Of a stretch of 64,000 bases of DNA, positions 1-10,059 are shown piece by piece. Source of the DNA: Alphaproteobacteria bacterium (GTDB taxonomy: Bacteria; Pseudomonadota; Alphaproteobacteria; Rs-D84); contig SUUM01000003.1 of NCBI GenBank assembly GCA_015062525.1, positions 88,012 to 152,011 of the forward strand, given 5' to 3'. The stretch's first letter is position 1; the number at the start of each line of letters is the position of its first letter. Position numbers and translations under genes: made by a program. A model generated the notes under the pieces. That model saw only the letters and a program-made list of their open reading frames with translations. It searched no databases and was not told the origin of the DNA.

Positions 1-467
1 ATTTCATCCGCAGACATTTCATCCCCACGGATTCCAACAACGTGCAAACGCGCCAAATCACGGAAATCAGGCGTATTGCCATCATTCGCCAGTTTTTCCA
101 GTTTATTTACATCATTGTCCAACAGGTAAGCCTGGAATAATGCCAAATCCGCCGTTGCGCCCGACGCATTATCAGATAACGCCGCCAATGCATTTGCGTC
201 CGCGTTTTCAATTGCCACCTCGTATGCCGTTGCCGTCGCAATTTTATTAGCGCGATGGGTGCGCACACCAATCTGGATGCCCGTCGCGATAATCATAATA
301 ACGAATGCAGCAATCATAATATGCTTGGAATACTTTTTGATAAATTGCATTGTTTTTTCGTTGTTGACGTCTTCCCAAACCTCGCGATAAAGGGCGTCCT
401 GCATATGTTCAGCGCGGGTTTTTTGTGGTGCTTTGACCTTTTTATTTCTTTCCAGCATGGTTGCCAT
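1..467 (-). CDS. YfgM-like TPR-type membrane protein (partial, C-terminus off the window)
   Basis: From an ATG at 467, preceded by GGAG at 477-480, the minus frame stays open for 155 codons to the window edge. The first 48 residues are basic and hydrophilic. Residues 49-68 (HIMIAAFVIMIIATGIQIGV) form one membrane span. The rest is Ala/Asp-rich helical repeat, for example AYEVAIENADANALAALSD. This is the layout of YfgM/DUF2659-like proteins, which carry one N-terminal anchor and a periplasmic TPR domain and in enterobacteria work with the Sec translocon and the BAM assembly pathway. It is divergent from rpoH, with 54 bp between the starts. The family is inferred from architecture, so the function is tentative. 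Confidence 0.6.
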   Translation of the reverse strand, partial: MATMLERNKKVKAPQKTRAEHMQDALYREVWEDVNNEKTMQFIKKYSKHIMIAAFVIMIIATGIQIGVRTHRANKIATATAYEVAIENADANALAALSDNASGATADLALFQAYLLDNDVNKLEKLANDGNTPDFRDLARLHVVGIRGDEMSADE

Positions 468-485
468 GATACTATTCTCCTGTAC

Positions 486-512
486 TTGATAATTATTTAT
501 TTATGATATACT
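486..512 (+). promoter_or_regulatory. rpoH promoter giving a leaderless mRNA
   Basis: TTGATA (486-491), a 15-bp spacer and TATACT (507-512) lie just before the rpoH ATG at 522. Transcription starting about 7 nt after the -10 would leave a 5' UTR of about 3 nt. No Shine-Dalgarno is visible. Confidence 0.5.
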
Positions 513-521
513 ATAAAAGTT

Positions 522-1436
522 ATGAGTAAGGAAATCAAGACCACATTACCGGCAAAAAACAGTACCAATATCGTCGCCGCACGCGGCGTCAGTGATGACG
601 CGTCGTTGGCCCAGTATATCCAAAATGTTCAGAAAATCCCGGTCCTGACCGCGGAACAAGAATACGAATACGCAACAAAATGGGTGCAAAATCAGGATAA
701 ATTCGCAGCGGAAAAATTAGTGGCCAGTCATCTGCGCCTGGTTGTGTCGGTGGCGTACGATTACAAAAACTATGGCATACCGGTGGGCGAATTAATTGCC
801 AGTGGCAATATGGGGCTGATGCAGGCATTACAGAAATTCGACCCAGACAAAGGATTTCGGTTTTCCACATACGCCATGTTCTGGATCAAGGCGGAAATTT
901 ACGAAACCATTCTGAACAACTGGTCAATTGTGCGAATTGGAACCAGCGCCAATCAAAAGCGTGTGTTCTTTAACCTGGCACGGGCAAAGCGCGCGTTGGG
1001 AATTATGGACAATAATTTGTCGGATGAACAAACAAAACAAATCGCCGAATACCTGGATGTGCCGGAAAAAGATGTCGCACGCATGGCGACACGCGTTGGT
1101 GCGCGTGATGTTTCATTAAATGCGCCACTTAATTCCGATGATGGTGCGACGGATATTCTGTCTAATATGACGGACGGGCGCGAAACAATCGAAGATACGT
1201 TGGAACAAATTGAATTTCGTCGCCGCGGGTATGATTTGTTAAAAAAACATCTGGGGAAAATGTCTGAACGCGACCGCGCAATTTTGACCGCGCGCAGATT
1301 GACACAACCCGTTGCAACGTTGGAATCGCTGTCCCAGAAATATGGGATTTCACGTGAACGCGTACGGCAAATCGAAGAACGCGCATATAAAAAACTGCGC
1401 GACGCGATATTAAAGGAAACAGGGGAACAAAACTAG
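522..1436 (+). CDS. rpoH: RNA polymerase heat-shock sigma factor sigma-32
   Basis: The 304-residue protein directs core RNA polymerase to heat-shock promoters. Region 2 is clear at residues 70-125 (HLRLVVSVAYDYKNYG, then GFRFSTYAMFWIKAEI). The RpoH-specific box follows at 144-157 (NQKRVFFNLARAKR). Region 4 with its helix-turn-helix lies near the C-terminus (YGISRERVRQIEERAYKKL). Length is typical. The RpoH box argues against RpoD, which would also have a long N-terminal region. The porin gene starts one base after the stop codon, so the two are probably co-transcribed. Confidence 0.95.
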   Translation: MSKEIKTTLPAKNSTNIVAARGVSDDASLAQYIQNVQKIPVLTAEQEYEYATKWVQNQDKFAAEKLVASHLRLVVSVAYDYKNYGIPVGELIASGNMGLMQALQKFDPDKGFRFSTYAMFWIKAEIYETILNNWSIVRIGTSANQKRVFFNLARAKRALGIMDNNLSDEQTKQIAEYLDVPEKDVARMATRVGARDVSLNAPLNSDDGATDILSNMTDGRETIEDTLEQIEFRRRGYDLLKKHLGKMSERDRAILTARRLTQPVATLESLSQKYGISRERVRQIEERAYKKLRDAILKETGEQN

Positions 1437-2462
1437 ATGTTTGAAATTAAAAAATTATATACCGCATTGGCGATTATTTTTCTGGTGCCAAATGTGGCAC
1501 ATGCGTTGCAGTATGATATGGGAAATTTTTCCGCAAAACTAAGCGGGTATGCAACCGGTGGTTTTATTAACCCTGATTTTGAAAGTCCGCTGGGGATTGG
1601 GGATTGGCGCGGGCGTGCGCAATTAACATACGATATTAACGACGAATATAAAATTGGGGCGGTTTATGCGCTGGACAAGGCGGCATTGGACAAAGGCAAC
1701 CTTTCCCGCGAAACGTTTGGATATATAGAATCACGTGAATATGGGCGTGTTGAATTTGGATTGACCGATTCTATTGCGCGCAAATTGGGTGTTGGATTAC
1801 CGGATGTTGGGGGATTGCGCATAAATGACCGACCGCTGTATAACGAAAAAATTATCCCAGATGGCGCGATTATTGCGGACACTACATTAACATCGGGGCG
1901 GTCCGACCCACGCATTAACATTGTGTCCGCCCCAACCAGTGGCGTACAGTACGGTGTTTCCGCATCTGGATTTGCAACAAATTATGATTATGCGGTGGAT
2001 GCGGGACTGAAAATTCGTCGCCCATCGGGCAAGGTAAAAACTGCGTACGCATTTGGTGCATCATTTATGGATAACCCGCGTGATTTTGATAACGAGGTTT
2101 ATACCCCCGGTGTCAGCGCCGATTGGCGCGCCCAGATGTCATTGGGCATGAATTTACAATACAACAGTTGGATTTGGGGATTGTCTGGACGCGTGATTTA
2201 TGACAATAATCCAATTGGTGAAATTTCGGACGGTTTTGTTGTTGGAACCGGTGTCAGTTATGATTTATTGCGGTACAGCGTATCTTTGACATACATGTTG
2301 TCTGACACAGGTGTATGGCAATCAGACATAGATGATTTTATTGACCATATGGCAATCGCGTCTTTTCGGTATAAATACAGCGAAAATGTTGACGGATGGA
2401 TTTCGGGTGGCATAACATCACAAACACCATTTGTTTCGGTGGGATTGCGATTGACTTTTTAA
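1437..2462 (+). CDS. Porin-like outer membrane beta-barrel protein
   Basis: The 341-residue precursor has a signal peptide of about 23 residues ending VAHA-LQ. The mature part alternates amphipathic strands (for example AQLTYDINDEYKIGAVYALD) and ends in a terminal Phe (VGLRLTF), the BAM recognition signature of barrels. It resembles Gram-negative porins of alphaproteobacteria (known from the family) and probably forms a diffusion channel. The start abuts the rpoH stop and has an upstream AGGGGAAC about 8 nt away, so translation may be coupled. Substrate is not evident. Confidence 0.75.
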   Translation: MFEIKKLYTALAIIFLVPNVAHALQYDMGNFSAKLSGYATGGFINPDFESPLGIGDWRGRAQLTYDINDEYKIGAVYALDKAALDKGNLSRETFGYIESREYGRVEFGLTDSIARKLGVGLPDVGGLRINDRPLYNEKIIPDGAIIADTTLTSGRSDPRINIVSAPTSGVQYGVSASGFATNYDYAVDAGLKIRRPSGKVKTAYAFGASFMDNPRDFDNEVYTPGVSADWRAQMSLGMNLQYNSWIWGLSGRVIYDNNPIGEISDGFVVGTGVSYDLLRYSVSLTYMLSDTGVWQSDIDDFIDHMAIASFRYKYSENVDGWISGGITSQTPFVSVGLRLTF

Positions 2463-2502
2463 TGACTTAATTGTTTTTTTGTGATATAATTCGCGCAAGA
2501 GA

Positions 2503-4740
2503 ATGAAAAAATTACTGACGTGTTTTTTTGCGTTAATGACTGTTGCGCCCGGTGCATTTGGTGCCGAGGCGGGCTTTTCGCGTGCAATTCCAACAACAAA
2601 TGATGCGGTGACAACGAATAATACATCGCGTGGGACTGTAAATCGGACAACGACAAATACACCCGCGCGTACGGCTGTTTCGCGTGTTTTTTCAGGCGCG
2701 ACCGATACGCCCGTTGTTCAATCGCGCACCGGCACAATCACACGTGCGGTTGGTACAAATAAAACCAAAACAAATTCTGCGCGTTCTAATTTGGACGCGG
2801 CTGTAAATACCGTCGGGCGAAACGAACGTGTTACCAAGGCAAGTATCAACAGCAATCCCGCCGTACGACGTGCGGGGCTGACCCTGCGCCCCAGTACGGC
2901 CGAGGTTGGCGGCCGCGCAACAATTGGCGATACGGGTGTTCAAACCGGTTCTAATATTGACGAAGTGGTGCGTGGCGTAAAATCACGCGCGGCATCTCAA
3001 ACCACCGCCGAAAGTATTGCCGCGGCAACAACCCGCCTTGAACAGACCGCAACATTAAACAAATCGTGCCAGGAACAGTATAACGAATGCATGGACCAGT
3101 TTTGCGCGGTTGTTGATGCAAACCAGGGTCGGTGTTCTTGTTCTGCGAATTTAAGTCAATATACCAAGGTAGAAGCGGCCGTCAAAGACGCAAACACCCA
3201 ATTGAACGAGGTTGCACAACGTATCAGATACGTTGGATTATCTGCGGATGAAATCCGCGCCATTATGACCGAGACCGAGGCCGAAGAAGCTCTATCCGGG
3301 GCGGTTGACACGTCTGAAACACGCAACATGTTGGCAGAGATTGAGGATTTAATCCGCGACCCAGTATCAAATACAGCGTATTATTCAGACAATTCTATTG
3401 GTTTGGACATGGATTTAGATTTTACGTCGGATACCGCAGATATGTTCAGTTTGGATTTCTTGAACACGGATTCTAGTGGCGGTTTTTCAAATCTGCGTGG
3501 GCGCGATTTGTATAATGCGGCAAAAAAACGTTGTAATTCCGTTTTGACACAATGCAAGGGGGCGGGTGCCACCACAGGGCAAATTACAGGGAATTATGAC
3601 CTGGCGATTGACAAGGATTGCGTGGCATATGAAACTGGTCTGAAAAAGATGAACGAAACATTGGTGTCCAATGTGCGCAGCGCAAATCGCATGTTGCAAA
3701 AGGCACGTCTGGCCGTGTTGCAGAATAAAAACACATATGATGCCAAGGGTTGTATTGGCGCCCTTGAAGCATGTATGAAAGATGACATGGTTTGTGGCGA
3801 AAACTATTTCAAATGCGTGGACCCAACAAAAAAGTATATTGATGAAAATGGTGAAGTTGTCCTGGGACAGAAAATTTCAGATATTCTAGATTTTATGACC
3901 GGATATAATAATGCTGCCATCAATGATGATTTTTTGGAATACGCATATTCCGACAGCCAGAAAATTGGTGTAACTGAATGTAAAGCATCGGCTCAATCCG
4001 ACCAAACCGGTGGGAACGATGGGTCGTGTGTTGCGAAATATTTATTGCAGAAAATCGGCACCAAGCAAAAGGTGACGGACGAAGGTTTATGTCGCGCCGT
4101 CCTGGACAAGTGTCAGCGATATACATATGACGCATCGGGCAACTACAAGCCATACAACGATGTTGTTGTGAACTATGTCCAGCGTGCCATGACAAACATC
4201 CGCGCCGCCCAACATCAGGCAATTTCAGACTATGCATCAACATGCATGCTTGATATTGCACAATGCTATAACCAACAGGTGACCCAGGTTAATGCATGGT
4301 CGTCATCCGCCAGCATCAGCAGCGTTTATAACGTAATGCGTGGTGCATGTCGCAACGTTGCATTAACATGCGCATACGCGGTGTTTTATGACAGTAATGT
4401 AAAATTGTGTTATGATGCGAACCAAGACGGTACTGTGGATCAAACAAGCGAATGTTCGGTCGTGAATACAGGAACCACAAGCGATGATCAATACATAGAA
4501 GGAATTTCATCTATGTTCTATCAGTCGTTGCTGTGCCCAGATAATTCGACGTACAGTGCGATACCGGCTACAAGTGACCTTATTGGAAATGGGAAAAAAT
4601 GGGTTAATGCACATTGTATGTGTAATGATAATTCGTCGGACAACGGATACGAGGCATGGGGAACATCGTGTTTACTTAAATGTCCATCGGGCAGCACACG
4701 TAATTCGTATGGTACATGCCAGCAAAATACAAACGAATAA
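2503..4740 (+). CDS. Secreted Cys-containing protein of unknown family
   Basis: The 745-residue precursor has a clear signal peptide (MKKLLTCFFALMTVAPGAFG-AEA). Residues about 25-170 are low-complexity, rich in Thr, Asn, Arg and Ala, and probably disordered. The remainder contains repeated Cys pairs (CQEQYNECMDQFCAVV, CSCSANL, CIGALEACMKDDMVC, CMLDIAQCYNQ and a C-terminal CMCNDN...CLLKCPSG), suggesting several disulfides in the periplasm or outside the cell. I do not recognise the family. A TATAAT at 2485-2490 puts the likely transcription start a few bases before the ATG. A bidirectional terminator follows the stop. Confidence 0.7.
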   Translation: MKKLLTCFFALMTVAPGAFGAEAGFSRAIPTTNDAVTTNNTSRGTVNRTTTNTPARTAVSRVFSGATDTPVVQSRTGTITRAVGTNKTKTNSARSNLDAAVNTVGRNERVTKASINSNPAVRRAGLTLRPSTAEVGGRATIGDTGVQTGSNIDEVVRGVKSRAASQTTAESIAAATTRLEQTATLNKSCQEQYNECMDQFCAVVDANQGRCSCSANLSQYTKVEAAVKDANTQLNEVAQRIRYVGLSADEIRAIMTETEAEEALSGAVDTSETRNMLAEIEDLIRDPVSNTAYYSDNSIGLDMDLDFTSDTADMFSLDFLNTDSSGGFSNLRGRDLYNAAKKRCNSVLTQCKGAGATTGQITGNYDLAIDKDCVAYETGLKKMNETLVSNVRSANRMLQKARLAVLQNKNTYDAKGCIGALEACMKDDMVCGENYFKCVDPTKKYIDENGEVVLGQKISDILDFMTGYNNAAINDDFLEYAYSDSQKIGVTECKASAQSDQTGGNDGSCVAKYLLQKIGTKQKVTDEGLCRAVLDKCQRYTYDASGNYKPYNDVVVNYVQRAMTNIRAAQHQAISDYASTCMLDIAQCYNQQVTQVNAWSSSASISSVYNVMRGACRNVALTCAYAVFYDSNVKLCYDANQDGTVDQTSECSVVNTGTTSDDQYIEGISSMFYQSLLCPDNSTYSAIPATSDLIGNGKKWVNAHCMCNDNSSDNGYEAWGTSCLLKCPSGSTRNSYGTCQQNTNE

Positions 4741-4767
4741 AAAAAACCGGCGTTTGCCGGTTTTTTT
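4741..4767. terminator. Bidirectional intrinsic terminator
   Basis: CCGGC (4747-4751), loop GTTT, GCCGG (4756-4760), flanked by A-run and T-run. It serves the plus gene ending at 4740 and the minus accC ending at 4766. Confidence 0.85.
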
Positions 4768-6115
4768 ATTCGTCTTTTTTCAAAAAATTCTCTAACCATT
4801 TGTTGTCAAAGTTTAATTGTTTTACATCCCGATTTTTCAACAATTTCCGTTGCAGGGGGATGGTGGTTTTTACCCCATCAATAACAAATTCATCCAGCGC
4901 ACGTGTCGCACGCATAATACATGCAGGACGATTTTGTGCATGAACAATTAATTTTGCAATCATAGAATCGTATGTCGGTGGAATTGTATATCCGGTATAA
5001 ACCGCGCTGTCCACGCGAACACCCATTCCACCCGACGGGGCATACAATGTAATTCGACCCGGGTTTGGAATAAATGTTTCGGGGTCTTCGGCATTAATTC
5101 TGAATTCAATCGCATGACCATTTGGAATTACATTCGATTGTGTATAGCCCAGTTTTTCACCCGCCGCAACGCGAATTTGTTCGCGCACTAAATCAACACC
5201 ATATACCATTTCGGTGACAGGGTGTTCAACCTGCAGGCGCGTGTTCATTTCCAGGAAATAAAATTTGCCATCTTGGAACATAAATTCAAATGTGCCGGCG
5301 TTTGTATAGCCCATTTTTTTCGCGGCAGATTTACAGATTTCAATCATATCATCGCGCTGTTTCCGGGTTAAAATGGCGGCGGGACATTCCTCCATCACCT
5401 TTTGATTACGGCGTTGCAGGGAACAATCGCGTTCGCCAAATATTACAACGTTGCCATGTTTATCGCCCAGGACCTGAAATTCAATATGACGTGGGTGGGT
5501 TAATAATTTTTCCATATACAGCGTATCGTCGCCGAATGCGGATGCAGCCTCGTTCTTGGTAATCTGATATGCTTCGGCCATTTCATCAGGGGTGTTGACG
5601 GGGCGCATGCCACGACCACCACCGCCGGCGGCCGCCTTTAACATAACGGGGTATCCGATTTTTTCGGCACATTCCAACGCGTGTTCCAATGTTTCAACCG
5701 CACCGTCCGACCCAGGAACCACAGGCAAACCACATTCAATTGCCGTTTTTTTGGCGTTAACCTTGTCCCCCATTTTGGTTATCATATCGGGCGACGGTCC
5801 AACCCAAATCATGCCATGCTGTTCAACCTTGTGCGCAAAGTCCGCGCGTTCAGATAAAAATCCATATCCTGGGTGAATTGCGTCCGCGTTGGTCAATAAT
5901 GCCGCCGTCAGAATTGCCGATTCATTCAAATAAGATTCGCGGGCCGGCCCCGGACCAATACATACAGATTCGTCCGCCAATTGCACATGCATCGCAGAAC
6001 GGTCAACGGTCGAATATACCGCAACCGTGCGAATCCCCATATCGCGACATGCACGAATAATACGCAGGGCAATTTCCCCACGATTTGCGATTAAAACTTT
6101 TTTTATTTGTGGCAT
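4766..6115 (-). CDS. accC: Biotin carboxylase subunit of acetyl-CoA carboxylase
   Basis: The 449-residue cytoplasmic enzyme carboxylates the biotin on AccB using ATP and bicarbonate, the first step of fatty acid synthesis. The N-terminal Rossmann part begins KKVLIANRGEIALRIIRA. The ATP-grasp part has the glycine loop AAAGGGGRGMR, the ERDCSLQRRNQKVMEE segment and the metal/biotin region FLEMNTRLQVEHPVTEMV. Length matches the family. It lies 11 bp downstream of accB on the same strand, the usual accBC operon. Confidence 0.96.
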   Translation of the reverse strand: MPQIKKVLIANRGEIALRIIRACRDMGIRTVAVYSTVDRSAMHVQLADESVCIGPGPARESYLNESAILTAALLTNADAIHPGYGFLSERADFAHKVEQHGMIWVGPSPDMITKMGDKVNAKKTAIECGLPVVPGSDGAVETLEHALECAEKIGYPVMLKAAAGGGGRGMRPVNTPDEMAEAYQITKNEAASAFGDDTLYMEKLLTHPRHIEFQVLGDKHGNVVIFGERDCSLQRRNQKVMEECPAAILTRKQRDDMIEICKSAAKKMGYTNAGTFEFMFQDGKFYFLEMNTRLQVEHPVTEMVYGVDLVREQIRVAAGEKLGYTQSNVIPNGHAIEFRINAEDPETFIPNPGRITLYAPSGGMGVRVDSAVYTGYTIPPTYDSMIAKLIVHAQNRPACIMRATRALDEFVIDGVKTTIPLQRKLLKNRDVKQLNFDNKWLENFLKKDE

Positions 6116-6126
6116 TTTATATGCTT

Positions 6127-6567
6127 TTATTCAATAACAACCAAAGGCTGGTCAAATTCGACCGCCGCACCATCAGAAACCAAGATTTCTTTGATAACAC
6201 CATCACGGTCTGATTTGATTGGGTTGAATGTCTTCATAGCCTCGACCAATGCGACTGTATCGCCGGCTTGAATCTGTTTTCCAACAGATACAAATGCATC
6301 CGCACCCGGTTCCGGTGCCAGGTACACAACCCCAACCATTGGTGATTTTAATGCATACCCATTGATTGCAGGCGCACCCGATTCCGATTTAACAGGTTTT
6401 GTTTCGGTCGTCGTCGCGCTGGACGCAACGGCAACCGCCTGTTGCTTTGATAAATGAATGTGTTTGCGATATACACCAAATAAAAATTGGCGTTCTAAAT
6501 CAAGTTCTGTTATTCCCATATCGTCCATGATTTTTGACATGGATTCAACGGTTGCACGAAATGACAT
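6127..6567 (-). CDS. accB: Biotin carboxyl carrier protein of acetyl-CoA carboxylase
   Basis: The 146-residue protein carries biotin between AccC and the carboxyltransferase. The C-terminal biotinyl domain has the attachment motif EAMKTFN with the modified lysine at K112; most families have EAMKMMN, so the two residues after the lysine differ slightly. The middle 45-65 is an Ala/Thr/Pro-type linker. I chose the start MSFRATVESMSK at 6567, which has AAAGG upstream. A longer in-frame ATG at 6681 would overlap yidD and add a non-homologous tail. Confidence 0.95.
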   Translation of the reverse strand: MSFRATVESMSKIMDDMGITELDLERQFLFGVYRKHIHLSKQQAVAVASSATTTETKPVKSESGAPAINGYALKSPMVGVVYLAPEPGADAFVSVGKQIQAGDTVALVEAMKTFNPIKSDRDGVIKEILVSDGAAVEFDQPLVVIE

Positions 6568-6632
6568 ATTTAATCCTTTGTGTATAATTACCGTCATACA
6601 TAAATCAAATTGTACCACATATGCGCGTATTG

Positions 6633-6869
6633 TCAAGGAACCGGGTCGTAGCCAAAGCCCCCACCCGGACGACATCGACATATGCGACGCAACCCCAACC
6701 AGCCCCCACGAAATGCGCCATATTTTTCAATTGCTGTGCGTGTATATTCGCTGCAACTGGGGGTAAATCTACATGCGGCACGTCCACCAAACACGGGTGA
6801 AATGGCGCACTGATATGCACGCACCATGGCAATTGCCATGCGTTGAAGGGGGGATAATTTACGCGGCAT
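6633..6869 (-). CDS. yidD: Membrane protein insertion efficiency factor YidD
   Basis: The 78-residue protein has the full YidD signature: [34 protein letters not shown], with Cys residues and the C-terminal [17 protein letters not shown]. YidD helps YidC-dependent insertion of inner membrane proteins. It overlaps the end of rnpA by 11 bp, the conserved rnpA-yidD order, but yidC does not follow here. Confidence 0.93.
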   Translation of the reverse strand: MPRKLSPLQRMAIAMVRAYQCAISPVFGGRAACRFTPSCSEYTRTAIEKYGAFRGGWLGLRRICRCRPGGGFGYDPVP

Positions 6870-7215
6870 TTATTTCCTGTTTTCGCAGATAATTCAGCGC
6901 CTTTTTCATCGCGACGCGACCCGATGTGCGGTCAGCTTCCAATATAGCACGACGAATAATAAACACATAATCCCATTCGGGGCGCATCATGTGTTCGGTA
7001 AATGCAATCCAGTCGCGCAACATACGCTTTGCACGATTACGGTCAACCGCATGCTTGAATGTCTTTTTAGTTACAATCATGCCATAGCGCGCATCACCCG
7101 GAAATTTAGCATTTTTTGCACGTACCAGGAAATAAGCACTTTTTGCAACTGGGTCGTTTTCGGCCATTGCAAAGTCAGCATGATTTTTAATTGTATCACG
7201 TTTCATAGTGCGCAC
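6859..7215 (-). CDS. rnpA: Ribonuclease P protein component
   Basis: The 118-residue basic protein is the protein subunit of RNase P, which matures tRNA 5' ends. The signature [12 protein letters not shown] lies near residues 64-75, with [10 protein letters not shown] after it. An alternative start at 7206 (MKRDTIKNH) fits equally well. The usual upstream partner rpmH (ribosomal protein L34) is not present: only about 100 bp separate this gene from mreB, with no 44-codon reading frame. Confidence 0.92.
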   Translation of the reverse strand: MRTMKRDTIKNHADFAMAENDPVAKSAYFLVRAKNAKFPGDARYGMIVTKKTFKHAVDRNRAKRMLRDWIAFTEHMMRPEWDYVFIIRRAILEADRTSGRVAMKKALNYLRKQEINAA

Positions 7216-7314
7216 ATATTACCACAATATCTGGGAAATCAAATAAATTTGTTGGGGCACCTTGATTTTTTGAATATCGTGATTTATAGTTCAAAAAAAT
7301 CATCAAAATCGTAA

Positions 7315-8378
<1,064 letters not shown>

Positions 8379-8379
<1 letters not shown>

Positions 8380-8403
8380 AAATCCCCCGACGGGGGATTT
8401 TTA
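8379..8403 (+). terminator. mreB terminator
   Basis: CCCCC (8384-8388), loop GAC, GGGGG (8392-8396), followed by ATTTTT. The same CCCCC/GGGGG hairpin core ends several other genes in the window. Confidence 0.85.
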
Positions 8404-8410
8404 ATACAAA

Positions 8411-8437
8411 GAGCAATGAGCAAAGCGCAAAGAGCAA
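8411..8437. repeat. Short GAGCAA/GCGCAA dispersed repeat
   Basis: Iterations of GAGCAA and GCGCAA (ending GCGCAAAGAGCAA) recur at 19499-19527, in inverted form near 20869-20890, and inside metG at 28559-28589. Confidence 0.6.
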
Positions 8438-8447
8438 ATATATTTTG

Positions 8448-8477
8448 TTGTGTGTGGGATTCTTTTTCTTGTAGAAT
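8448..8477 (+). promoter_or_regulatory. recF promoter, leaderless
   Basis: TTGTGT (8448-8453), 18-bp spacer, TAGAAT (8472-8477). The ATG at 8484 is 7 nt after the -10, so the mRNA would start at the start codon. Confidence 0.45.
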
Positions 8478-8483
8478 AGGCGC

Positions 8484-9563
8484 ATGATTCACAGTATCAG
8501 TTTAACAGATTTTCGCAATCACACCATGTGCCGAATTAATACGCACGGACGGCGCAATATTATCATTACAGGCCCAAATGGCGCCGGCAAAACCGCCGTG
8601 CTTGAAGCGATATCTATGCTGGGCGGGGAACGCGGCATGCGGGGTGCGGGAATGGGTGATATTGCACGTTTTAATGGTGCGGGTGGTTTTAGTGTCTTTG
8701 CAAATCTGGACGACGAAACCGAAATATCTGTTCAATATGTTGGCGGGGATACAAACCGTCGCGCAAAAATAGATGGTGATAATGCGGCCCTGTCCGAATT
8801 GGCGCGCCATGTTCGTGTGGTGTGGATTACCCCACGTGAAGACAGACTGTTTGTTGATGGTGCCGCCGAACGACGTGCATTCTTTGACCGACTGTGCGCC
8901 AGTTTTGATGCCACGCATCCGGGGCGCACCGCACGGTTGTCTAAATTACTAAGCGAACGGGCGTGTGCGCTGAAATCCGGGGCGAATGCGCGGTGGGTTG
9001 ATGCATTGGATATACAAATTGCGGGTGTTGCCGTTGCCGTGGCGGTGGCACGTATTCAGTATGCGGGTGAATTAAACTATTTCCTGGGGCGGTGCGCCGT
9101 TTCTGTGTCTGGTATGGTTGAAAAAATGTTAATAGACGGGATGTCGGCCGGGGACACAGAACGTGCATATCTGGAATATTTGAAACAAAATCGGGCTTTG
9201 ATTGGCGATAAAATGGTTTTGGATGGGCCACATAAATCGGACTTTGGTGTGTTTAATAATGAACTAAAACTGCCGGCGCATTTGACCAGCACGGGACAAC
9301 AAAAAACCGCGATAATTGATTTAATTTTGGCACACGCAAAACTGGTACATACAAAAACAGGACACAGCCCCATAATTTTATTAGACGAAGCGGCAGCACA
9401 CCTGGATAAAAACGCACGGGCAAATATGTTCCGGGCACTAGCGGAATCAAATGCCCAGGTGTGGGCAACGGGATTGGCCCCAGAAATTTTCGCAGATATC
9501 AATAATGCTGTATTTGTTGCTTGCGAAAATGGGGAAATAAGTAATATAGTATGCGCGGAGTAA
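8484..9563 (+). CDS. recF: DNA replication and gap-repair ATPase RecF
   Basis: The 359-residue SMC-like ATPase helps load RecA at single-strand gaps with RecO and RecR. Walker A is GPNGAGKT at residues 30-37. The RecF signature GPHKSDFGVF, the ABC-type signature region STGQQKTAIIDLILAHAKL and Walker B IILLDEAAAHLD are all in place. It is not next to dnaA/dnaN as in many bacteria; here it sits between mreB and sspB. Nothing appears truncated. Confidence 0.95.
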   Translation: MIHSISLTDFRNHTMCRINTHGRRNIIITGPNGAGKTAVLEAISMLGGERGMRGAGMGDIARFNGAGGFSVFANLDDETEISVQYVGGDTNRRAKIDGDNAALSELARHVRVVWITPREDRLFVDGAAERRAFFDRLCASFDATHPGRTARLSKLLSERACALKSGANARWVDALDIQIAGVAVAVAVARIQYAGELNYFLGRCAVSVSGMVEKMLIDGMSAGDTERAYLEYLKQNRALIGDKMVLDGPHKSDFGVFNNELKLPAHLTSTGQQKTAIIDLILAHAKLVHTKTGHSPIILLDEAAAHLDKNARANMFRALAESNAQVWATGLAPEIFADINNAVFVACENGEISNIVCAE

Positions 9564-9569
9564 AAAGAT

Positions 9570-10034
9570 ATGGCACGTATTGATTATCAAACTTTGTTAG
9601 ACAACGCATTAAAGTCTGTTGTCAAAGACGCGTTGGTTCATGCCCAGTTTAATGGATTGGGGGATGGAACGCATTTCTTTATTACGTTTCGCACACGCGA
9701 TGCGGGCGTTGTGTTGCCGGATTTCCTGCGCATACGGTATCCGGATATTATGACGATTGTATTACAGTATTCGTACAATAACCTGCATGTGTCGGACAAA
9801 GAATTTGGGGTGCAATTAACATTTGACGGTCGCCCGTTCTTTATTCGTGTGCCTTTTTCTGCATTGGTGGAGTTCAAGGACCCTTCGGTTGATTTCATGT
9901 TATCGTTTCAAACAAAAATGCAACCGGCGGCAACTGATAATGACATGGAATTACCATTGGATGAAAAACCAGGCACGGTTCCAGACCCGGGGCGCGTTGT
10001 ATCGCTGGATGAATTTAGAAAAAACAGAAAATAA
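9570..10034 (+). CDS. sspB: ClpXP adaptor SspB, alphaproteobacterial type
   Basis: The 154-residue protein matches the alpha-type SspB fold: an N-terminal helix (IDYQTLLDNALKSVVKDAL), then HFFITFRT, VVLPDFLRIRYPDIMTIVLQ and LTFDGRPFFIRVPFSALVEF. SspB tethers ssrA-tagged substrates to ClpX. The acidic disordered tail (ELPLDEKPGTVPDPGRVVSL...) ends in a short basic segment probably used for ClpX docking. The gene starts 6 bp after recF. Confidence 0.88.
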   Translation: MARIDYQTLLDNALKSVVKDALVHAQFNGLGDGTHFFITFRTRDAGVVLPDFLRIRYPDIMTIVLQYSYNNLHVSDKEFGVQLTFDGRPFFIRVPFSALVEFKDPSVDFMLSFQTKMQPAATDNDMELPLDEKPGTVPDPGRVVSLDEFRKNRK

Positions 10035-10059
10035 AAATCCCGCAATTGCGGGATTTTTA
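10034..10059. terminator. Bidirectional terminator between sspB and gpsA
   Basis: A near-perfect palindrome AAAATCCCGCAATTGCGGGA with A- and T-runs, able to end both converging genes. Confidence 0.85.

Noticed and set aside
255-506. 83-codon plus frame at the left edge
   Set aside because: Opposite strand of the YfgM-like gene; it lacks a ribosome site and runs through the divergent promoter.
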